Below, piece after piece: positions 15,445-23,721 of a DNA stretch of 64,000 bases. Numbering within the stretch: the first letter of the stretch is position 1; every line of letters begins with the position of its first letter. A program made the position numbers and the translations under genes. The stretch lies in NCBI RefSeq assembly GCF_002551815.1, contig NZ_NVPR01000019.1, positions 39,561 to 103,560 of the forward strand, given 5' to 3'. A model generated the notes under the pieces. That model saw only the letters and a program-made list of their open reading frames with translations, made no database searches and had not been told where the DNA came from. The stretch is from Bacillus sp. AFS098217 (lineage in GTDB: Bacteria > Bacillota > Bacilli > Bacillales > Bacillaceae_G).

Positions 15445-16664
15445 ATAGCACCACCCTTATATATTATACCATTTTTTCTAAATTCTACTACTATTTTTTT
15501 AGGGAATTTGCTGTAGAACCTATTACCTGCACACTCGAACAACGCAATCGACTTTTCGATTAAAGTAATATCATTCTTCGCCATTCCTTTATAACAATAT
15601 TGCATAGGAGTTAAATAGCCATTTTTCTTTTCTAAATCATTAAGAATATTAATTGCATTTTTGTAATTCCCCTTAATGATCTCTAAAAAAGCTTCTTCAG
15701 CAGGGTGATAAATGCTTATACCCTCCAACTCTTGTTTGTTAACTAGCTTAATAAAAGCATATGTATTAAGAATCGACTGCTTTCTTTGAATTTCCCTTTC
15801 AAAATTACATGGCTCTAATTGTTCTAGAGATTTATTTATATACTTGGATGCACGATCATAGCATTCAAAGGTATAAGACTCTGCTAAATAAACGAGTGCC
15901 GATGCCCTTAAAAGATGAAAACACCCTTCTGGACCTTCTAACTCTAGAATTTCCTGACATAAATTCCTGGACTTTTCGAGATCATCTTGCACTAGGTAAG
16001 CATATGCTAAACCTTCTTTAATCCTACCTAAATAAGATGTTCTAATAAAACTATCAGTTATCGCATTAACGTCTGGTAATAATACCTCAGCATACTCGAA
16101 TAAAGAATTATATTTTTCTAAATCATACATAGTGTAGTAAGTTAATATGCCGTATAAAACCTTCATCTCTTTTGTCTTAATTACCTTGCTACCCTTACGA
16201 TCTTCCAGTATAGCTAACAATTCTTGATTTTTAATACTGCCACTACTTCTAAGCCATACTAATTCATATACATAAGCCCATTCTCTATTCATTGCGAGTG
16301 ACGAATTTCTCTCTTGATCCACTACTAGCTTAAGAAGTGATAAATCACCTTTTGCATTTGCATACTCCATAGCAATCCTCAAGTTCTTCTTGCTTGTTGT
16401 GACAGAACAGAAGGTGTGTAACATCTTTCTTTGTTTATTAATATCACCCGCATACAATATCTTAAATAATTTAATTAAATTCCAAAATCCAAATTGACTT
16501 TTCCCTGTTAAATTCTTCGAAAGCGTTCCCGGAGAAATACCAATTATTTTAGCGATATCCTCTTGATTTTTCCTCTGAAAATCAATTTCATCTATAATTT
16601 TACCCAAGAATTTATTTAATTTTTGTTCTGGAATTTTATCTTCTCTCTTAAGTTTTTCATTCAT
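15441..16664 (-). CDS. aimR: AimR-like peptide-responsive regulator (HTH + TPR)
   Basis: 407 residues from ATG 16664; a TTG at 16709 is possible. The N-terminal HTH is 'NQEDIAKIIGISPGTLSKNLTGKSQFGFWNLIKLFKIL' (about residues 33-70). TPR-like helices fill the rest, ending with 'GYLTPMQYCYKGMAKND' and 'LIEKSIALFECAGNRFYSKFP', which resemble the C-terminal repeats of phage AimR. In phages, AimR activates aimX until bound by the AimP peptide, switching from lysis to lysogeny. On a plasmid it might control transfer or another element. PlcR and NprR have related architecture but different peptides. An IStron sits directly upstream in the same orientation. Confidence 0.75.
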   Translation of the reverse strand: MNEKLKREDKIPEQKLNKFLGKIIDEIDFQRKNQEDIAKIIGISPGTLSKNLTGKSQFGFWNLIKLFKILYAGDINKQRKMLHTFCSVTTSKKNLRIAMEYANAKGDLSLLKLVVDQERNSSLAMNREWAYVYELVWLRSSGSIKNQELLAILEDRKGSKVIKTKEMKVLYGILTYYTMYDLEKYNSLFEYAEVLLPDVNAITDSFIRTSYLGRIKEGLAYAYLVQDDLEKSRNLCQEILELEGPEGCFHLLRASALVYLAESYTFECYDRASKYINKSLEQLEPCNFEREIQRKQSILNTYAFIKLVNKQELEGISIYHPAEEAFLEIIKGNYKNAINILNDLEKKNGYLTPMQYCYKGMAKNDITLIEKSIALFECAGNRFYSKFPKKIVVEFRKNGIIYKGGAI

Positions 16665-16721
16665 AATATTTTCCGATACGATAAACTTAACTAAATCTAT
16701 ACAATTCAATTAAATTTACAC

Positions 16722-16830
16722 AAGTTAGTGCTTCAAAGTGTTCTCGCAACCCCGAAGGGACGAGGGGTATAACACTCCACACGAGGCAGTATCGTTACCT
16801 CATATTATCAAGCATTTACTTTACCCATCT
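16722..16830 (-). ncRNA. Candidate omega RNA (TnpB guide) at the IStron 3' end
   Basis: Beyond the tnpB stop the minus strand carries a compact hairpin (CCCCTCGTCCCTTCGGGG with TTCG loop, about 16751-16768) and ends near 16722. In IS607/IS605 elements the RNA over this 3' end guides TnpB with the flanking host sequence; here the guide would begin TGTGTAAATTTAATTG, i.e. aimR leader DNA. The exact ends are inferred. Confidence 0.45.
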
Positions 16831-17946
16831 TGATAAATTTATCGAAGCATTTAAATCCCTATCGTGATGGCTATTGCATTGAACACAGTCCCATTCACGA
16901 ATCTTTAAACTCCACTGTCCTTCTGGTTGAACTGAATGGTCGTATTTAACTCCACAACATGAGCAAATCTTGCTTGAAGCGAACCATTTATCAGCTTTTA
17001 CATATTCAATGCCGTACTTCTCGCACTTGTATGACAAACATTGAAAGAAGAAGTTTAATTTTTGAAATGAAAATGCTTTCGATAGTTTTTTGTTTTTTAA
17101 CAGGTTTGAGATATTTAAGTCTTCCACAACAATCCTCATTGATTTGGTTTTCACCAATTTAGCTGTTGCTTGATGGATATGGTTATTTCGGATATTAGTA
17201 ATTTTCCTAGATAACCGAAGGTGCTCAGTTTTAGCTTTTTCATATCCGGCAGATTGAAATTTTACACCTTTTTTAAATCTCCTAGACATATCTCTTTGCG
17301 CTGACTTTTTCCTTTTCAAAAGTTTTTTAACCTTAGCATCTTTGTTTATATTTCGTTCTTTAGTACCATTAGAAGCTACAAACAGCTCTTTTAAACCAAC
17401 ATCCACACCAATCGACTCATTGGTTAGTTCTTGTGATTCAAAGTCTTCTTGAAACCCTACACTAATCCACCAGTGACGACCATCAAATGTAACTCTTGGA
17501 TTTGATGGTTTTTTGTTTCTTGGTAGTTGTTGGCTTGTTTTCACTTCTCCAATAGACTGAATATCAACTACTTTCTTTCCTATAATCAGCCTTTCATAAT
17601 TAGCATAAAATCCTTGAATTAAATCTTTTTTGGTTTTATAAGAAGTGTGATAACCATTTTTGTACTTTTTGAACGAATTTTTTCTCGCCTTATCAAAATC
17701 TTTTGAAGCCTGTTTTGGAACTTGTGCATTGATGTCATTTAACCACTCATATCTCTTTCGCTTCTTGATCTTTGTAAATCGTTTCTGTAAATCTAATTGT
17801 GAAACAGATTTTCCAAATAGCTTATAGTATCTATCACTCATTCTTTTACAATAGTTATAAGCGAATCTTGAAGCTCCAGCATGATTTCTAAGCACTTTTT
17901 CTTGTTCAGGCGTTGGAATCAGTCTGACTTTCTTCGCCAATATCAT
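16816..17946 (-). CDS. tnpB: TnpB RNA-guided nuclease (IS607/IS605 OrfB)
   Basis: 376 residues, full length. The RuvC-like catalytic triad is visible: D in 'GVDVGLKELFVAS', E in 'VVEDLNISNLL', and D in 'HDRDLNASINL'. The zinc finger is 'CSCCGVKYDHSV...CVQC'. The N-terminal 'LIPTPEQEKVLRNHAGASRFAYN' is typical. TnpB cuts DNA matching the guide in its omega RNA, which favours element retention. Its start overlaps the tnpA frame by 41 bp. All catalytic residues are intact, unlike tnpA. Confidence 0.93.
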   Translation of the reverse strand: MILAKKVRLIPTPEQEKVLRNHAGASRFAYNYCKRMSDRYYKLFGKSVSQLDLQKRFTKIKKRKRYEWLNDINAQVPKQASKDFDKARKNSFKKYKNGYHTSYKTKKDLIQGFYANYERLIIGKKVVDIQSIGEVKTSQQLPRNKKPSNPRVTFDGRHWWISVGFQEDFESQELTNESIGVDVGLKELFVASNGTKERNINKDAKVKKLLKRKKSAQRDMSRRFKKGVKFQSAGYEKAKTEHLRLSRKITNIRNNHIHQATAKLVKTKSMRIVVEDLNISNLLKNKKLSKAFSFQKLNFFFQCLSYKCEKYGIEYVKADKWFASSKICSCCGVKYDHSVQPEGQWSLKIREWDCVQCNSHHDRDLNASINLSRWVK

Positions 17947-18544
17947 CAGAAGTCAACTCCTTAATTATCTGTTTGGTCTTTTTAGAGCGCTTGCCTTGAA
18001 GTTTACAACTAAATACTGTAATGATCTGAACAAGGTCTTCTACGACCTCCTGTTCTTCTGTCTTAGCAGTATTGTCAATTACTTCAATCGCTGTTCCGTG
18101 TAGTTGACAGATCTTTTCAACCAACTCATAACCGAACCTAACAAGTCTATCTTTGTGCATGACAACAATTTTTTCAACCTCATTGTTCTCAATGCGTTCA
18201 ATTAACTTATTAAAGCCTTTTTTCGTATAGTTGATTCCAGAACCAATATCTTCGATAATTTCAAATTGATAACCTCGTGCGATAAGATATTGTTTCATTC
18301 TATCGACTTGTCTTTCTAGGTCATTTTTTTGACTCGAAGAACTGACTCTACACTAGCCAATTATTGTGCGATTATTCGGGCACTCACCTTTTAGATAATG
18401 AAAGATTTGTTCTTCTGAATAGTAACGTGTTCCACCAGCAGTCACCTTTTCAGGTACTAATTCACCTTTTTTGTGCATTCTCCTAAGACTACTAGGATGC
18501 AAACCTGTTAATTCCGATACTTGACTAACTCGTAAAAATTTCAT
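17906..18544 (-). pseudogene. tnpA: IS607 TnpA serine recombinase, interrupted by an amber codon
   Basis: The frame starts at 18544 with a MerR-like HTH (MKFLRVSQVSELTGLHPSSL), then reaches 'NNRTIIG', a TAG stop (about 18356-18358), and continues in the same frame as 'CRVSSSSQKNDLERQ' and the recombinase body to 17906. The stop stands where IS607 recombinases have Tyr (G-Y-C-R-V-S), two residues before the active-site 'RVS' serine. A single base change would restore it. Either the gene is dead, or readthrough or reinitiation gives split products. Downstream tnpB is intact. Confidence 0.85.
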
Positions 18545-18609
18545 TATTATTCTCACCTCATTGAATTTACCATAACACATAGGTTCGGTAGATTCAGTGA
18601 GATTTGATA

Positions 18610-19010
18610 GATTTGATTAAATTTATCTCGTTCAACTAAGGGCGCAATTCCTTAGCCAGTTCTCTTATGAACTTCTCATGTTTTCACATGAGCGCAGACT
18701 ATTTGTTTATCTCCTTAGAGATAGAGGATTTTTCCATCACCATAGGCTTGTGATGTACTCTCGTCAGTTATACGAGATAGTCGTTGAACGTTCATCTTAT
18801 CAATTTTAACTTAGATGATTCGATGCGGAAGACCCATTGTTCTAGTGTTTAGGATTTAACCTTGCACCATCTGATTGATTTTTTCTGCTTTCGCAACATT
18901 CACGCTCACCATTTCTAGCCACGTTGTAGTTCAATCAGCTTTAGGGATTGCCCGCAGTTAACCCTCACTACTAGCCAATCACTTGACTAGCAGGGCTTAC
19001 TGATATATTT
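18610..19010 (-). ncRNA. Group I intron of the IStron
   Basis: Read on the minus strand, conserved core elements appear in order. There is a P2-like hairpin (CTAGTCAA / TTGGCTAG), the P-Q segment AACTGCGGGCAATCCCTAAA (18943-18962), the R element GTTCAACGACTAT (about 18777-18789), and the S element AAATAGTC (18697-18704). The last two pair to form P7. A P9-like hairpin (CTCATG / CATGAG, 18675-18692) follows. This combination is diagnostic of a group I intron. No homing endonuclease is encoded; tnpA follows directly. Confidence 0.85.
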
Positions 19011-19216
19011 AATTAACTTTAGTTATAATTGGTTAAATAAATCGTAACAGTTAGTTACCCTTCTAAAAAAACAAGAATTCCCCAATATCCCTCAGTACAT
19101 TTGCAGAACCCAATATTAGTATATCGAATTCTAATATAAGCATATCAAAAAATATATCATTTGTTGTCGATATAGCAGTATAATTGTATATGCAATTGTG
19201 CATAAATTTATGGAAT

Positions 19217-19262
19217 GGCAAACTAAAAGGAGTCGACCATATACGACTCCTTTTAGTTTGCC
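19217..19262 (-). terminator. Terminator behind oppA
   Basis: 19-bp stem GGCAAACTAAAAGGAGTCG / CGACTCCTTTTAGTTTGCC; it insulates oppA from the IStron and aimR. The stretch 19013-19216 is the likely native aimR promoter region; a rough palindrome around TATCGAATTC (about 19120-19135) may be an operator. Confidence 0.85.
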
Positions 19263-20908
19263 TATTTCTTAACTTCAGCCCATTTATAATTAAATTCCCC
19301 ACCAAAATCAGACGTCACTATACCTTTTATAGAAGAACGCTGTAAATACGATCTACCCTGCTGATAGAAAGGCGCTACTGCCACGTCTTCTAATAATATT
19401 TTCTCTGCTTGTTTCATTGCTTTCCAACGAGCTTTTTCATCAACAGCTAAATTAGTTTTCACTTGATGAATTAGTTCATCGTATTGTTTATTTGAGTACT
19501 TATCGGAATTATAGGTACTATCTGTCGTGAATAAATCTAAAAATGTAATAGGATCAGGAAAATCGGGCCCCCATACATCAACACCCAAATCGTAATCACT
19601 ATTCAGCAACAATTGAATTTGTTGTTTGCGCAGTTGTGGCTTAACATTGACTGTTAACCCCTCTAAATTCTTTTCAAGCTCACCCTTTAAATACTCTGCA
19701 TTTCTCTTGGCTAACGCATTGTCACTAGTTAGCAATTCTAATGTTACTTCCTCTTTCCCTAGCTCTTGCTTTGCCTTTTTCCAATCTTCCTTCGCTGCAT
19801 TCACATCATCTTTTACTAATTTCCCATTTTCTTCTCGGAAATCTTTTCCGTCCGGTCCTTTAGCAAAACCATATGGCACAATACCATCCGCAGGAAGAGA
19901 ACCATTGTTTAACACTGTCTCTACAAAAACTTTCTTGTTCATTGCCTGACTGATTGCCAAACGAGCATTTTTATTTTTTAGCACCTCATTTTTTTGATTT
20001 AAACGCAAGAATTGTACTGTAACTTCAGACCGTTCCTTGAAGTCAGTATTATTTCTATATTTGTCCACAAAATCTCCTGTTAATCCTACACGATCAATTT
20101 GACCTGATTCATACAAATTCACTTCCGTTGACTTATCTTTTATAATATCGAAGTTAATTTCGTCTAATTTAACTGTTTTAGCATCCCAATAAGTAGAATT
20201 CTTTTTTAATTTGAAACTTTGTTCATGTTTCCAGTTATCTAGTGTAAATGCTCCATTATAAATTAATTGGTCCGCTTCTAGACCATATTGATTCCCTTTT
20301 GATTCAAAGTACTTCTCGCTGATTGGTAAAAACGTTGGAAACGTTGTCAAATTTATAAAGTAAGGAACAGGTTGTTCTAATTGTACTTCTAATGTTTTAT
20401 CATCAACTACTTTTACCCCTAATTCGTCTACAGATAATTCCTTACTGTTTATTTTCTTTGCATTTTTTATATCAAAGAATAAAAACGCATATTCTGCTGC
20501 CGTTTCCGGATTCACCGCACGTTTCCAAGAAAATTCAAAATCTTTTGCCGTAACAGGAGTTCCATTTGACCATTTCGCATCATCTCTAAGATGAAACGTA
20601 TACGTTCTTTTATCTTCGCTAACATCATAAGATTTTGATACACCTGGAACCGGCTTATTCCCCTCACCCAGTGTATATAAACCTTCAAATACATTACGCA
20701 TCACAGTCATTGATTCACTGTCAGTTGCCTTTGTTACATCCACCGTTGGAATCTCGGCTATATACGGTAAATTAATGGATTGTTTTGTTTCATTCTTGTC
20801 AGTTGCCTTTGCTGTATTTTTTGTCTCTTTTTCTCCACTGCTACAAGCTGTTAGTAGTAGACTCGCCCCTAAAATAGAAGCCACAACCGGTGTAACTTTT
20901 CTAAGCAT
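19262..20908 (-). CDS. oppA: Oligopeptide ABC transporter substrate-binding lipoprotein
   Basis: 548 residues from the ATG at 20908 (GAGAGGAAGAAAG upstream). The signal peptide ends in the lipobox LLTACSS, giving a membrane-anchored receptor. The SBP family 5 body shows 'VMRNVFEGLYTLGEGNKPVPGVSKSY' and 'TYTFHLRDDAKWSNGTPVTAKDFEFSWKR', standard OppA landmarks. It captures oligopeptides for the OppBCDF permease, which is not encoded here and would be the host's. Since Rap and AimR need imported peptides, this orphan receptor may raise pheromone uptake (inference). Part of the gene (19386-19421) matches CRISPR spacer 1 of this plasmid at 32 of 36 positions. Confidence 0.92.
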   Translation of the reverse strand: MLRKVTPVVASILGASLLLTACSSGEKETKNTAKATDKNETKQSINLPYIAEIPTVDVTKATDSESMTVMRNVFEGLYTLGEGNKPVPGVSKSYDVSEDKRTYTFHLRDDAKWSNGTPVTAKDFEFSWKRAVNPETAAEYAFLFFDIKNAKKINSKELSVDELGVKVVDDKTLEVQLEQPVPYFINLTTFPTFLPISEKYFESKGNQYGLEADQLIYNGAFTLDNWKHEQSFKLKKNSTYWDAKTVKLDEINFDIIKDKSTEVNLYESGQIDRVGLTGDFVDKYRNNTDFKERSEVTVQFLRLNQKNEVLKNKNARLAISQAMNKKVFVETVLNNGSLPADGIVPYGFAKGPDGKDFREENGKLVKDDVNAAKEDWKKAKQELGKEEVTLELLTSDNALAKRNAEYLKGELEKNLEGLTVNVKPQLRKQQIQLLLNSDYDLGVDVWGPDFPDPITFLDLFTTDSTYNSDKYSNKQYDELIHQVKTNLAVDEKARWKAMKQAEKILLEDVAVAPFYQQGRSYLQRSSIKGIVTSDFGGEFNYKWAEVKK

Positions 20909-21147
20909 CTTGCTTTCTTCCTCTCTAAATGTACGGTTCATTTAATTAATTGAATTATCTATATATTTAATTTTAAAGACTATAAGAAGAGAGTTTTCCT
21001 TTCCCTAAACGTATTCCGACATCTTTTCTCATTATATATGTTACCCCTAAACAATAAACCTCTTATAACTTTAACATTAAAAAAGTAGCATTCTAGCGCT
21101 TATTGTGTCAATTACTAAAATTAATTTTTAATGAGGGGGTCGCCTTA
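20909..21147. other. Gene-free stretch upstream of oppA
   Basis: Contains the oppA promoter region on the minus strand. No other feature recognised; the IS231-type cassette begins at 21148. Confidence 0.35.
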
Positions 21148-21288
21148 CATGCCCATCAACTTAAGAACGGCTACAATCATAGGCAACACCCAGAATATTA
21201 AAAGCTTTTTCTCTTCATATCTGTGAGGCTTCCGTCCACTCTCCTGTAAGGGGTGGAACAGCCGAATAAGAATCGTTGCTATTTCTTG

Positions 21289-21324
21289 GGTGTCTTTCTG
21301 TATAGCTTGATAGGGAAAGACACC
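21289..21324. repeat. Hairpin inside left arm of the cassette
   Basis: Arms GGTGTCTTTC / GAAAGACACC, upstream of the passenger gene promoter (TATAAT near 21384). It may block read-in transcription. Confidence 0.5.
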
Positions 21325-21425
21325 TAAGGGATAAGTTTATTTTGTTAATATTTTCAAAAATAGTAACATTTTTACTTAATTATGTTATAATTGAATATGT
21401 AAATAATACATAAGGGGATGGGAAT

Positions 21426-21860
21426 ATGTTTAAAAAAGCTATTTTAGGAGTTTCATCTTTAGCAGTTGCGGCGGTAGTTGGATTAGGAATGGCACCTGAG
21501 GCATCAGCAGGGTCAGCTCCTCCTTTAACTTCCTTAGATGTAGTAAAAATTGAATCAGAACTAGGAGGGGTCGAATATGTAAACCCTAATAATCTTAGTA
21601 CGGTCAAAGATCACGGTGGAAGTTATTTATACATTTATACAAGAGAAATTGGCTATGGTCACCTTCGTACTGCTAAAATGAATGGCACAGAATTAAAAGA
21701 GATTGATCGAACAATGATAGATTTAAATCGCGATCGCATTGTAGATGGCTGGACAATGAAATGGGATGGATCAGGGCACCAAGATGGACGATTTGAATAT
21801 CAAAACAAGTCCGAGAACTACCCTTGGAATAAAATGTATACAGCAATAAATATTAGATAA
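21426..21860 (+). CDS. Secreted protein of unknown function (cassette passenger)
   Basis: 144 residues. A typical Sec signal peptide (MFKKAILGVSSLAVAAVVGL, cut at ASA about residue 28) is followed by a small, beta-rich, charged domain with 'VEYVNPNNL' and an Asp-rich segment 'DLNRDRIVDGWTMKWDGSGHQDGRFEYQ' that could bind Ca2+. No cysteines. A promoter with TATAAT (about 21384) and a GGGGATGGG ribosome-binding site are clear. I do not recognise the family. Its location in an IS231-ended cassette shows it is mobile. Confidence 0.7.
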   Translation: MFKKAILGVSSLAVAAVVGLGMAPEASAGSAPPLTSLDVVKIESELGGVEYVNPNNLSTVKDHGGSYLYIYTREIGYGHLRTAKMNGTELKEIDRTMIDLNRDRIVDGWTMKWDGSGHQDGRFEYQNKSENYPWNKMYTAINIR

Positions 21861-21961
21861 TAAGTACTTATACGGTGGCCTGTGTAGCAACCGAATGATG
21901 AAATTATCTAAAACTAGATCCTAAGGAAATTAATTATAGTTATCTTTTCTTTATGGACATA

Positions 21962-21989
21962 GGGCACTCACTAGAGTGTCTTTTCTTTA
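21962..21989 (+). terminator. Terminator behind the secreted-protein gene
   Basis: Short stem GGCACTC / GAGTGTC followed by TTTTCTTT. A similar one (GGCACC / GGTGTC TTTTCTT) lies near 22434-22454. From 21861 to 22613 there is no gene. Confidence 0.6.
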
Positions 21990-22206
21990 TGAAAAAATCC
22001 CCACACATTGGTGCAGGGATCTGAAGTAAAATACTCTACAAGCTCACCAATATATGATAACCCACCTATTTCCGTAGGTAAGTTATCACTTTATTGCACA
22101 CCATCAAAGTATACCCTCTTTTTTTCATAAACTTTATGCAATTATACATATTCGGAACAAATTACATGAAACAAATAATTAATATGGTAAAATAACTATT
22201 GTGGAT

Positions 22207-22363
22207 ACGTTCTATAAAACAGATTCTATGATTAGAAGGCGTAACACATCTCAATCATATAGATGTGGCGTTATTCTAATCTAATCAACAAAATGATATC
22301 AATAATCTTGTATTTGTACACTAACAATCTGGTAAAAATAAATGATTCTGTTTTATAGGACGT
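22207..22363. repeat. Nested inverted repeat (bcr-like MITE)
   Basis: Outer arms ACGTTCTATAAAACAGA / TCTGTTTTATAGGACGT span 157 bp; an inner hairpin GATTAGAAGGCGTAACACATCT pairs with 22261-22281. The size and double-hairpin form recall the ~155-bp bcr repeats of B. cereus; identity is not proven. Confidence 0.55.
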
Positions 22364-22613
22364 GTTTACACGTATAACAATGGGGTAATACGGATAGATT
22401 CGTATTAAATGAAAGTGGTTCAAGTTAGAGAAGGCACCTTATGGTGTCTTTTCTTCATTTCTCAACGGACCTGCTGGGGTCTGTGTAGCAAAATACAGTT
22501 TATTGCCGTTTCTGTTCCATTACTACACAAACCCCGAACTCAGCTCATTTTTTTCGTTTTGGGGAATAATTAATTTCTTAAGTTGATGGGTGTGTAAGGT
22601 GACACTTAGTAAC

Positions 22614-22964
22614 TCAATTATGTATCTTACAATCAACAATGTCCGTGAATTGGAATTGATTTTTAAAACGGAATGCATCTGTAGCAATTACTATTTGAGC
22701 ATATGGATCTATTTTTTGAATATCCATGATTTCATGGAAGATAAAACCGTCCTTATAGTACCAAAGGTCAACTTCTTCCTGTGTTCTATATGCATTATGT
22801 AACACACGCTCTATCTCTTCCTTTTGCTGCTCATCTAATATTGGTTTTGGCACTTTCGTTTGTTCATGAATCATTCTGTGTAAGCCAGCAAACTGCTCAT
22901 GCATACTAATAAACGGAGCCCACTTTTCTTTTCCTCGCCCTCTTGGGATACGTGTTTCTTTCAT
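22614..22964 (-). CDS. YolD-like family protein
   Basis: 116 residues. The start 'KETRIPRGRGKEKWAPFISMHEQFAGL' and the tail 'IVIATDAFRFKNQFQFTDIVDCKIHN' fit the YolD-like family, in which a short Arg-rich leader precedes a small beta domain ending in an 'I...F..I.DI' strand. These proteins are often encoded next to UvrX/DinB-type polymerases on phages and plasmids; no polymerase is found here, so it is an orphan. Function is poorly known, possibly in SOS or mutagenesis control. Confidence 0.7.
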   Translation of the reverse strand: MKETRIPRGRGKEKWAPFISMHEQFAGLHRMIHEQTKVPKPILDEQQKEEIERVLHNAYRTQEEVDLWYYKDGFIFHEIMDIQKIDPYAQIVIATDAFRFKNQFQFTDIVDCKIHN

Positions 22965-23115
22965 GCTCGGTGTCCTCCTATAAGCTGATTTCTGTATTTA
23001 ATTGTAGAATGTGGCATATATGACACAGCTCTTAATACGCTATTTTTTCCAAAACGAGTACGAATCTCATCACTTTTAAACTTTATTATTCCTACACACA
23101 TGTAATGAATTGTTT

Positions 23116-23343
23116 TTACATTTGAGCAAAAGGATTGAATGTTATAGGCTTACTTTCATCTGTATTTAATATTACAATTCTATCTACAAGATTAATAGCC
23201 TTATCCAGTGAAATGTTTTTTAAATAACATTGATACCCTAACTCCAATGTTAAAGCAGTAGCTTCACTAAGAAGATATTCATTTTGAATTTCTTCAATTT
23301 GTTTTCCTGCATTGCGATATTTGATATATTGTTCTATTGACAT
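23116..23343 (-). CDS. Hypothetical small protein
   Basis: 75 residues, mostly helical and acidic (MSIEQYIKYRNAGKQIEEIQ). The start follows a GGGAGGTTG Shine-Dalgarno. It has no Cys and no membrane segment. It stands alone between YolD-like and a cluster of membrane peptides. Not recognised. Confidence 0.5.
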   Translation of the reverse strand: MSIEQYIKYRNAGKQIEEIQNEYLLSEATALTLELGYQCYLKNISLDKAINLVDRIVILNTDESKPITFNPFAQM

Positions 23344-23420
23344 GAATTCAACCTCCCATAATTTGTTTCCTTTATATTATTGTTTAGATTTTTTATTACT
23401 AAAAAGTATACTTTTTTAAA

Positions 23421-23522
23421 CTATTTACTTGATTTCTCAATAAAAAAAATGAAAATCGCATATAACAAAACAAATAAAGAAATCGCACCAAATATCTTAA
23501 TAAAAGCAATTAATATATTCAT
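23421..23522 (-). CDS. 33-residue single-helix membrane peptide
   Basis: The peptide begins MNILIAFIKIFGAISLFVLL and continues to a single Lys-containing tail (EKSSK). An excellent Shine-Dalgarno (GAAGGTGAAGGA) stands just before the ATG, which is the main reason to believe it. It is below the usual ORF cut-off. It could be a small toxin or a membrane-protein regulator. Confidence 0.5.
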   Translation of the reverse strand: MNILIAFIKIFGAISLFVLLYAIFIFFIEKSSK

Positions 23523-23555
23523 TCCTTCACCTTCTTCCAAACTAGATTAATTAAG

Positions 23556-23684
23556 TCATAGATTTACTAAAATTATATTAAAGTATTTGAAGTTATCAGG
23601 AAATACAAGCCCAAAAATGCTGAAAATCTGTGAAGAAAAGCAGCCAGTAATTACTAAACCAATACCAATAGATAATAATTTCAT
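23556..23684 (-). CDS. 42-residue membrane peptide
   Basis: The start 'MKLLSIGIGLVITGCFSSQI' contains a hydrophobic helix with a Cys in lipobox-like context (ITGC). The frame begins 38 bp behind the stop of the upstream two-helix protein gene, on the same strand, and precedes the 33-residue peptide. No clear Shine-Dalgarno. It may be a small lipoprotein or a decayed gene end. Confidence 0.35.
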   Translation of the reverse strand: MKLLSIGIGLVITGCFSSQIFSIFGLVFPDNFKYFNIILVNL

Positions 23685-23721
23685 TCGTAGTTTTCTAGAC
23701 CTTGTAATACCCCCATTTATT

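Larger units (their letters stand above)
16722..19012 (-). mobile_element. IStron (group I intron + IS607-type element), BcISt1-like
   Basis: A group I intron (about 18610-19010) is joined to tnpA and tnpB in the same orientation, ending next to the aimR leader. This is the composition of B. cereus IStrons: the element moves as DNA through TnpA and splices out of RNA through the intron. Boundaries are approximate because neither P1 nor the 3' splice G was fixed. Because it is co-oriented with aimR, splicing could rejoin the native aimR leader. tnpA carries a nonsense codon, so this copy may no longer transpose by itself. Confidence 0.75.
21148..22594. mobile_element. IS231-ended mobile insertion cassette (MIC231-like) without transposase
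   Basis: The left end is CATGCCCATCAACTTAAGAA (21148-21167), which I recall as the 20-bp IS231 terminal repeat. The right end is its complement with two changes (22575-22594). The flanks (GTCGCCTTA and TAAGGTGAC) extend the inverted repeat, and no direct target duplication is seen. Inside there is no transposase, only a secreted-protein gene, a nested hairpin repeat and two short terminators. This fits a mobile insertion cassette mobilised in trans by IS231. Confidence 0.7.
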
